From the NCBI GenBank assembly GCA_002729525.1, contig PBYI01000009.1:308355-372354 (forward strand): a DNA stretch of 64,000 nt. The letters are read 5' to 3'. Below are positions 58,955 to 64,000 of the stretch, in pieces (the stretch's first letter is position 1; each line of letters opens with the position of its first letter). The notes under the pieces were generated by a model. It worked only from the letters and a program-made list of their open reading frames with translations. It made no database searches and was not told where the DNA came from. Source of the stretch: Nocardioides sp. (GTDB lineage Bacteria > Actinomycetota > Actinomycetes > Propionibacteriales > Nocardioidaceae). A program made the position numbers and the translations under genes.

Positions 58955-59914
58955 ATGACTCCCGGGGACCAACGCCTCGTCCATGGGGTGCTTCGCGCAC
59001 ATCCCGACCTTATCCATGTGGTCAACACGGTGCACGGCGGTGACTGGGATGGTGCCCGCCAGTTCTTGGACGAGCTCACCACCTCGTCAGATCGCACGTT
59101 TGTCGTCATCGCGCTCGCTGAGGTGGACGCCGGTTCCACCATGCTTCGGGCAGCCGCCGAGCACGACCCCTGGGCCGCCTGTGTGCTGGCGCGGCGGTGC
59201 ATTCGCGCTGCAGTTGCGGCCCGAGGCCACGGGTCTGCAGCCGTCCTGTCCCAGCAGCAGATCGATGAGCACCGGCGGCACAGCATTGAGGCCGAGCAGA
59301 TCCTGACTCGCACTGTCGCCCGACACCCCGACTTCGCCGAGGCCTGGGTCGCACGGCTGACGACTGGGCGGCGACTCGGGCTAGATCGGTCCGAGGCGCG
59401 ACGGCGATGGCAGCGCGTTTCCCAGCTGGCACCCGACAATTTCTGGGCCCACACGGAGATGCTCCAGTACTGGTGTCCGAAGTGGTACGGGAGCTGGGAC
59501 GACGTCGAGCAGTTCGTCGGCGAGGCCGTGGCTGCTGCGCCCGCCGGATCACCCTTGCGGGCACTCCCCGCATACGTGGAGATCGAACGCTGGGCGCAGC
59601 TCGAGCACCCGGCCGCGGGCGAGTACTTCCTCGATCCCGGATCCATGGGCCGTGTCTGGTCCGCCGCGCGGGAGAGCGTCGGGCATCCGTCGTACGTCGA
59701 GACCTACGGCTGGCCGGAGCTCGAAGGCGTCTTCGGCCTGATCATGTGCTTGGGCAAACAGTTCCCGCAGGCCGACGGGCACCTACAGCGGTTGGGCGAC
59801 ATCGCGCCGGACTTTCCGTGGTCGTATCTCGGCGACGACCCTCAGCATCAGCTCAACCTGCACCGTGGCGATGTTGCAAGATCGCTGGCCTCGATGGGGA
59901 GGGGGCGGAAGTGA
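58955..59914 (+). CDS. Helical-repeat (TPR-like) protein of unknown function
   Basis: A 319-residue soluble protein, all alpha-helical. Blocks such as HPDFAEAWVARLTTGRRLG, LAPDNFWAHTEMLQYWCPKW and GSWDDVEQFVGEAVAAAP resemble degenerate tetratricopeptide repeats. I recognise no named family. Counted lines are near 60% G+C, below the local average, with more A/T-ending codons than neighbours, so it may be acquired. Its stop overlaps the M16 peptidase start (GTGA), so the two products probably work together. Confidence 0.75.
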   Translation: MTPGDQRLVHGVLRAHPDLIHVVNTVHGGDWDGARQFLDELTTSSDRTFVVIALAEVDAGSTMLRAAAEHDPWAACVLARRCIRAAVAARGHGSAAVLSQQQIDEHRRHSIEAEQILTRTVARHPDFAEAWVARLTTGRRLGLDRSEARRRWQRVSQLAPDNFWAHTEMLQYWCPKWYGSWDDVEQFVGEAVAAAPAGSPLRALPAYVEIERWAQLEHPAAGEYFLDPGSMGRVWSAARESVGHPSYVETYGWPELEGVFGLIMCLGKQFPQADGHLQRLGDIAPDFPWSYLGDDPQHQLNLHRGDVARSLASMGRGRK

Positions 59915-61407
59915 TCGAGCGCATCGATGTCGACGGGGTCCCCGGCGTTCACGTGCGACGCCCCGGACCGCTCACCGTCAGCCTAAGCTTTCGGGTCGGA
60001 ACTGCCGACGAGAATCTTCCCCAACGCGGCCTCACCCACCTCGTCGAACATCTCGCACTCCACCCAGTTGGTCTGACGGACTACCACGCCAACGGACACA
60101 CGGGCGCCGCGGCGACGACGTTTCATGTGTCCGGAACTGATGAGCGCGTTCAGCAGTTCCTCACCACCGTCTGCGCCGCTCTCACGTCGTTGCCGCTCGA
60201 CCGCCTCGAGATGGAACGCGGTGTTGTCATGACCGAGGAGTCGCGACGCGGTGGGGCCAGTGACATGGCGCTCTGGCGACATGGTGCCACGGGCTACGGC
60301 ACGTCCAGCTATCCCGAATGGGGGGTGCCCCGAGTCCAACCGGAGGAGCTCGAGTCCTGGGCCGACTCCTGGTTTACGCGGGGGAATGCTGTGATCTGCG
60401 TCCTCGGCGATCTCCCGCCTGGAATTGTGCTTCCGCTGCGTTCAGGTCAGCGGATGCCCCTTCCACCACTCACCTCAACGGTCCCGACTATGCCTGCGTA
60501 CTACTCGAGCGGCCGTGGCTCTGCCGCGTTCGACAGCATCGTCACCCGTTCCACGGCCGCGTCGTTCTTCGCTCGTTGCCTGGAGTCCGACCTGTTCGAA
60601 CGTCTGCGGGGCAGCGCCGGCCTCTCCTACGCCGTGCACGCCGCGTACGACGCCTTCGACGCGCACCGGGCGGGCCTGGCGGTGCACGCCGACTGCCTCG
60701 AGGAGAGCGAGGGCGCGCTGGTCGGCGAATTGATCGACGCTCTTGCGAGCGTCGCCGAATGCGGCATATCCGCGGAGACGCTCGAAGCGGTGCGTCGCCG
60801 TGCCGCAGAGTCATTCGCACATCCGGACTTCGACGCTGCACGCCTGCCGAGCACTGCGTACGACCTACTGGTGGGAAGACCCGACCTCTTCCAGGTGGAA
60901 GATCTCGTCGCACAGGCGGAGTCGGTGACGGTGGAGGACCTCGATAGGGTTGCGGACGAGGCACGGGCGACGATGCTGCTGCGCGTGCCGTCGAGCACGG
61001 TTGCGGACTGGGCCGGATTTCACGCGGCGCCCCTGGTGTCCGAGGCGGAGATCGCGGGTGAGCGCTACCCGTCGCTGGACGACTCAGGGCAGGCGCTCGT
61101 CGTCGGTTCGGACGGAGTCAGTTGGGTGCTGGAAGCGGGCCCCGTGACAGTCCGGTACGACGAGGTCGTCGCCGCTCTCACCTGGCCCGACGGGGCGATC
61201 CATCTGATTGGTCCCGACTCGATGACGGCACGGATCGAGCCGACGATCCATGACTTGCCTGATGGGCTTCTAGACAACGTCCGGGACCGTCTCCCGGCGG
61301 ACGTTCTTGTGATGCTGCCAGCGAGAGACCCGGCCGCGATCCCTCAACGGACGCAACGTGCGGACCCGCCCACGCGCCCACGGCTCTGGCGTCGCCGCCG
61401 GGCCTGA
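59911..61407 (+). CDS. M16 family zinc metallopeptidase
   Basis: A 498-residue peptidase. The inverted zinc motif HLVEH (H43, E46, H47) lies close to the N-terminus, and a downstream Glu in ERGVVMTEES (E109/E110) can complete the site. A second M16-like half follows (SDLFERLRGSAGLSYAVHAAYDAF), where RGSAGLSYAV matches the R/Y substrate-clamp motif of the C-terminal lobe. A further ~100 residues end in a basic RRRRA tail. No signal peptide is seen. It is translationally coupled to the helical-repeat gene. Parts of the gene have lower G+C than the surroundings. Confidence 0.87.
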   Translation: MIERIDVDGVPGVHVRRPGPLTVSLSFRVGTADENLPQRGLTHLVEHLALHPVGLTDYHANGHTGAAATTFHVSGTDERVQQFLTTVCAALTSLPLDRLEMERGVVMTEESRRGGASDMALWRHGATGYGTSSYPEWGVPRVQPEELESWADSWFTRGNAVICVLGDLPPGIVLPLRSGQRMPLPPLTSTVPTMPAYYSSGRGSAAFDSIVTRSTAASFFARCLESDLFERLRGSAGLSYAVHAAYDAFDAHRAGLAVHADCLEESEGALVGELIDALASVAECGISAETLEAVRRRAAESFAHPDFDAARLPSTAYDLLVGRPDLFQVEDLVAQAESVTVEDLDRVADEARATMLLRVPSSTVADWAGFHAAPLVSEAEIAGERYPSLDDSGQALVVGSDGVSWVLEAGPVTVRYDEVVAALTWPDGAIHLIGPDSMTARIEPTIHDLPDGLLDNVRDRLPADVLVMLPARDPAAIPQRTQRADPPTRPRLWRRRRA

Positions 61408-61453
61408 CGCTGGTCCCCTCACAGCCATGTGACCCGACTGCAATGATCCTCCG

Positions 61454-62701
61454 ATGGGAGGAAGTCATGCCCGTCGAGGCCATGCGGTCGCGACCGGCCA
61501 CGGTCACGGGCACGGCGCCGCTGAGGTCGACGTACGACCGGTGGCGCGGTGGGTGCTGCTCGGCTTGCTCGTCGTCGCCGGGCTGATGGTCGTGGCCGGC
61601 GTCGTCTGGCTCTGGCCGGACGGCGACCGGGTCGACGCCCTGTCCGCGGACGTGTCGTTCTCCGGTCCGGGCGTCACGTACCCGGAGGCCGAGGTGCTCG
61701 ACGTTCAGCCGGCGTGCGCCGCGGTCGGTGACCCGGGGTGCGGACAGGTGTCCGCGCGGGTCGTCGACGGCGACGGCGCAGGCGACGAGGTCTCCGTGGC
61801 CGTGCCGCCCGACGTCAGCGAGTCCGGCCTCGACGTCGGCGACCGGGTGCTCCTGGTCCGCGAGCCTCCTCCGGAGGACACCGGCGCGGGGGCGCCGCAG
61901 GAGGTCGGCTACGCCTACTTCGGCACCGTGCGCACGTCCACGACGCTGGTGCTGCTCGTGGCCTTCGTCCTCTCGGTGCTGCTGGTCGCGCGGTGGCGCG
62001 GGCTGATGGCGCTGGTCGGGCTCGGGTTCGCGGCGCTGGTCGTGCTCGGGTTCGTGCTGCCCGGGCTGCTGTCCGGCCTGCCGGGACCCATGGTCGGCGT
62101 GGTCGGCTCCGCCGCGATCATGTACGTCGTCCTGTTCACCACGCACGGGTTCTCCCTGCGCACCGCGGCTGCGCTCGCGGGCACCCTGCTCGGGATCGTG
62201 CTGACCGGCCTCATCGGCTGGTGGGCCGTGACGTCGTCCCACCTCGGTGGCATCAGCGACGAGGGCTCGCAGACCCTCGCGACCTTCGCCCGCGACCTGT
62301 CCTTCCAGGACCTCCTGGTGTGCGCCGTGATCATCGCCGGGCTCGGCGTGCTCAATGACGTCACCATCACCCAGGCGTCGGCGGTCTGGGAGATCCGCGC
62401 GGCGGCACCGGACCTGTCGCGGCGCGCGGTGTTCGCCAGCGGGATGCGGATCGGCCGCGACCACATCGCCTCCACGATCTACACGATCGTCTTCGCCTAC
62501 GCCGGCACCGCGCTGGTCGTGCTGATGGTGCTCCAGCTCTACGACCTCCCGTTCCTCCAGCTGCTCGCGACCGAGGAGATCGGTCAGGAGGTCGTGCGGA
62601 CGCTCGCGACCAGCATCGGCCTGGTGCTCTCGGTGCCGCTCACCACCGCCATCGCGGTCGCGGTCCTGCCGCGCGGCGCGGAGGACGACGGGCTCATCTG
62701 A
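61454..62701 (+). CDS. YibE/F family membrane protein
   Basis: A 415-residue protein. A His-rich N-terminus (GHGHGHG) precedes the first helix, then an extracytoplasmic beta domain (~residues 55-145) with two Cys, and seven to eight helices with YVVLFTTHGFSLRTAAAL, GLGVLNDVTITQASAVWE and GRDHIASTIYTIVFAYAGT, the YibE/F signature. The function of the family is not established; in some Gram-positives it occurs with metal or phosphate genes. The His-rich stretch could bind metal. Confidence 0.85.
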   Translation: MGGSHARRGHAVATGHGHGHGAAEVDVRPVARWVLLGLLVVAGLMVVAGVVWLWPDGDRVDALSADVSFSGPGVTYPEAEVLDVQPACAAVGDPGCGQVSARVVDGDGAGDEVSVAVPPDVSESGLDVGDRVLLVREPPPEDTGAGAPQEVGYAYFGTVRTSTTLVLLVAFVLSVLLVARWRGLMALVGLGFAALVVLGFVLPGLLSGLPGPMVGVVGSAAIMYVVLFTTHGFSLRTAAALAGTLLGIVLTGLIGWWAVTSSHLGGISDEGSQTLATFARDLSFQDLLVCAVIIAGLGVLNDVTITQASAVWEIRAAAPDLSRRAVFASGMRIGRDHIASTIYTIVFAYAGTALVVLMVLQLYDLPFLQLLATEEIGQEVVRTLATSIGLVLSVPLTTAIAVAVLPRGAEDDGLI

Positions 62702-62706
62702 GCGGT

Positions 62707-63243
62707 CTATCCGAGCGGCTCGTCGTGCAGGAGCCGCTGGAACAGCACGTGGTCCTGCCAGGCCCCGGCGAGGAAGAGGTACGCCGGCACCACGCCGATC
62801 CGCTCGAACCCCGCGCGCTCCAGCACCCGCTGGCTCGGCACGTTCGCCAGCATCGTGCCTGCCTCCACCCGGTGCAGGCCCAGCTCGAGCGCGCGGGCGC
62901 ACAGGGACTCCACCATCGCGACCGTCAGCCCACGGCGTACGTGGTCGGCGGCCACCCAGTAGCCGATCGACGCACCCTGCATCGCGCCGCGCACGACGTT
63001 CTGGAGGTTGGCCCGCCCGACGACCTCGCCCGCGTGCCAGAGCACCCACGGGTCGGCGAGCCCCAGATCGCGCGCCACGAGCCGATGGTCGAGGTCGGCC
63101 TGCTGACCCGCCGCGGTGAAGAACTCCTCGCTGCGCACCGGGTCCCACGGCGCGAGGTGCTCCCGGTTGCGCCGGTACGCCGCTGCCAGCGCCGCCGCGT
63201 CGTCGGAGCCGAGTGGTCGGAGGTCGTAGCCGTCGGCGAGCAC
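62707..63243 (-). CDS. GNAT acetyltransferase, RimJ/RimL type
   Basis: A 178-residue acetyltransferase. LRPLGSDDAAALAAAYRRNREHLAPWDP is the RimJ/L-type N-terminus, IGYWVAADHVRRGLTVAMVESL is the acetyl-CoA motif, and RVEAGTMLANVPSQRVLERAGFERIG is the C-terminal signature. It may acetylate a ribosomal protein N-terminus or an amino-acid substrate. The GTG at 63241-63243 follows TAGAGT by 6 nt, so it is probably leaderless. It is convergent with the YibE/F gene (5 bp between stops). Confidence 0.88.
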   Translation of the reverse strand: MLADGYDLRPLGSDDAAALAAAYRRNREHLAPWDPVRSEEFFTAAGQQADLDHRLVARDLGLADPWVLWHAGEVVGRANLQNVVRGAMQGASIGYWVAADHVRRGLTVAMVESLCARALELGLHRVEAGTMLANVPSQRVLERAGFERIGVVPAYLFLAGAWQDHVLFQRLLHDEPLG

Positions 63244-63249
63244 CCCGGC

Positions 63250-63255
63250 ACTCTA
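63250..63255 (-). promoter_or_regulatory. -10 element of the RimJ/L-type gene (leaderless)
   Basis: On the minus strand TAGAGT, then GCCGGG, then GTG. Confidence 0.5.
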
Positions 63256-63261
63256 GGGCGC

Positions 63262-63267
63262 TACGCT
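63262..63267 (+). promoter_or_regulatory. -10 element of rnpB
   Basis: TACGCT is 6 nt before the predicted 5' end of RNase P RNA (63274). This spacing calibrates the other TANNNT hexamers in the window. Confidence 0.55.
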
Positions 63268-63273
63268 CCTCCT

Positions 63274-63636
63274 GCGGACGGGCCGGCCGGACGACCGCGG
63301 CGCACCGGGCGACCGATGCGACGAGGAAGGTCCGGGCTCCACAGAGCAGGGTGGTGGGTAACGCCCACCCGGGGTGACCCGCGGGACAGTGCCACAGAGA
63401 ACAGACCACCGCTCCCTCCAGGAGCGGCCAGGGTGAAACGGTGGAGTAAGAGCCCACCAGCGCTCCGGGCGACCGGAGCGGCTCGGCAAACCCCACCCGG
63501 AGCAAGATCGGACAGCGCACGCTCGAGGGCTGCTCGCCCGAGTGCGCGGGTGGATCGCTCGAGGCCGCCGGCAACGACGGCCCTAGATGGATGGTCGTCC
63601 TCGACAGAACCCGGCCTACAGGCCGACCCGTCCGCA
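63274..63636 (+). ncRNA. rnpB: RNase P RNA, class A
   Basis: Conserved core blocks are present in order: GAGGAAGGTCCGGGCTCCAC, then CAGGGTGGTGGGTAACGCCC, GGGACAGTGCCACAGAGAAC, AGACCACCGC, GGTGAAACGGTGGAGTAAGAG, CCCACCAGCG, AAACCCCACCCGGAGCAAGAT, and the 3' ACAGAACCCGGCCTACAGG. The ends pair as helix P1 (63274-63282 with 63627-63635). The length of ~363 nt fits actinobacterial RNase P RNA. It processes tRNA 5' ends with protein RnpA. This occupies the otherwise gene-free gap 63244-63842. Confidence 0.95.
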
Positions 63637-63647
63637 CCCGGCTCCAC

Positions 63648-63741
63648 GGTGGTTGAGCCCGACCGAGCGCCAGCGCCTCCGGTGGTTGAGCCCGACCGAG
63701 CGCCAGCCCGCTCCGGTGGTTGAGCCCGGCCGAGCGCCAGC
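63648..63741. repeat. Three tandem copies of a 27-bp intergenic repeat
   Basis: Units at 63648-63674, 63681-63707 and 63715-63741 begin GGTGGTTGAGCCCG and end GAGCGCCAGC, with periods of 33 and 34 bp. The last copy runs into GAGGGAGGAAGTCGAAACC. I recognise the GGTGGTTGAG...TCGAAACC pattern as a dispersed intergenic repeat of Nocardioides-type genomes. It starts 12 bp after rnpB. Confidence 0.8.
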
Positions 63742-63830
63742 GAGGGAGGAAGTCGAAACCCTGCACAGCCGACCGCGAACCGCATCCACAGGAGTCCTCT
63801 GCGCCAGAGTCGACTGTCGGTGGTCGCACC

Positions 63831-63836
63831 TAGAAT
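63831..63836 (+). promoter_or_regulatory. -10 element of the last gene (leaderless)
   Basis: TAGAAT, then CGGGAC, then the ATG at 63843. Confidence 0.5.
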
Positions 63837-63842
63837 CGGGAC

Positions 63843-64000
63843 ATGCGAAAAGCGCTCCTGACCTGCGACGACTCACCGACTCCGGTCGGTCTCGTCGCCG
63901 CCGTCAGGGCTGCTGCGGACGTCGAGCGGCGGGTCCAGCTCGACAAGGCACGGGCGGTGCTGGAGTGGGTCGCCGCCCGCCAGCTCCCCGAGGACCGCGC
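63843..64000 (+). CDS. Start of a gene, possibly a DUF222/HNH-type protein (partial)
   Basis: Only 52 codons are in the window. The protein begins MRKALLTCDDSPTPVGLVAA and continues with a charged helix (ADVERRVQLDKARAVLEWVA). This weakly resembles the N-terminus of DUF222-containing HNH endonuclease-like proteins common in Nocardioides, but the fragment is too short to be sure. The ATG lies 6 nt after TAGAAT. It runs off the right edge. Confidence 0.6.
   Translation, partial: MRKALLTCDDSPTPVGLVAAVRAAADVERRVQLDKARAVLEWVAARQLPEDR

Noticed and set aside
63648..63741. CRISPR-like repeats
   Set aside because: Only three copies, with 6-7-nt gaps and no cas genes.
61178..63829. 883-codon minus-strand open frame over the YibE/F gene and rnpB
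   Set aside because: It is antisense to a well-conserved membrane protein and to RNase P RNA, has a low-complexity composition, and arises from GC-rich codon bias.

Overview
The window is about 73% G+C, strongly GC3-biased DNA packed with short intergenic gaps and 4-bp ATGA/GTGA overlaps, typical of a high-GC actinobacterium. Gene content and order (atp operon followed by a DUF2550 gene and a cobalamin adenosyltransferase; rho, rpmE, prfA, prmC, sua5, wecA and atp in one block; NucS; crotonyl-CoA carboxylase/reductase with ethylmalonyl-CoA mutase) fit Propionibacteriales, most likely Nocardioides or a close relative. This placement is inferred from gene content; no search was run.

Layout. 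1-2562 (-): ABC exporter and sensor kinase. 2771-6800 (+): crotonyl-CoA carboxylase/reductase, a DivIVA/Scy-like coiled-coil protein and an AI-2E-type membrane protein. 6805-12845: accessory genes (GNAT, EamA exporter with divergent CGNR regulator, GH114-like protein, secreted subtilase, SRPBCC and VOC proteins). 12927-16972 (-): double-domain 3-hydroxyacyl-CoA dehydrogenase, GNAT, Na+/alanine symporter. 17046-18457 (+): nucS whose catalytic C-terminal half has been replaced by a lower-GC cassette that also carries one small gene, with the displaced original C-terminus left downstream. 18531-22109: coiled-coil repeat protein, DUF952 protein, two related small lipoproteins, D-amino-acid oxidase, and an iron module (ferritin, Cys-rich small protein, IdeR/DtxR-type box). 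22202-26424: ethylmalonyl-CoA mutase, STAS protein, membrane protein, cobalamin adenosyltransferase, DUF2550. 26494-34385 (-): complete F1Fo ATP synthase operon, with atpG broken by one missing base. 34519-43225 (-): wecA, sua5, prmC, prfA, rpmE, a histidine kinase/response regulator pair and rho. 43404-49834 (-): argS-lysA-hom-thrC-thrB operon. 49915-54555: tRNA-Arg, panB, greA-like gene, S10 peptidase, PQQ-sugar-dehydrogenase-like protein. 54568-58900: two small proteins, then a CP-ATP-grasp / alpha-E / transglutaminase-like operon preceded by a 32-residue leader ORF. 58955-61407: a lower-GC pair (helical-repeat protein and M16 peptidase). 61454-64000: YibE/F protein, GNAT, RNase P RNA, a short tandem repeat and the start of a further gene.

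How it fits together. Crotonyl-CoA carboxylase/reductase, ethylmalonyl-CoA mutase, a 3-hydroxyacyl-CoA dehydrogenase and the adenosylcobalamin-making enzyme point to an ethylmalonyl-CoA pathway for C2/C4-unit assimilation. Three of these genes carry a TTAC-N6-GTAA palindrome (two copies with one mismatch) in the promoter region, suggesting a shared acyl-CoA regulator. At least a dozen genes, and the RNase P RNA, have a TANNNT hexamer 5-8 nt before the start codon or RNA 5' end, so leaderless transcription looks common here.

The most unusual structure is the nucS cassette: a new nuclease half, a small gene of unknown function and an orphaned old nuclease half, bounded by an 8-bp direct repeat. 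This resembles tip displacement in polymorphic toxins, or elements that rebuild the gene they enter, but it sits in a housekeeping mismatch-repair nuclease.
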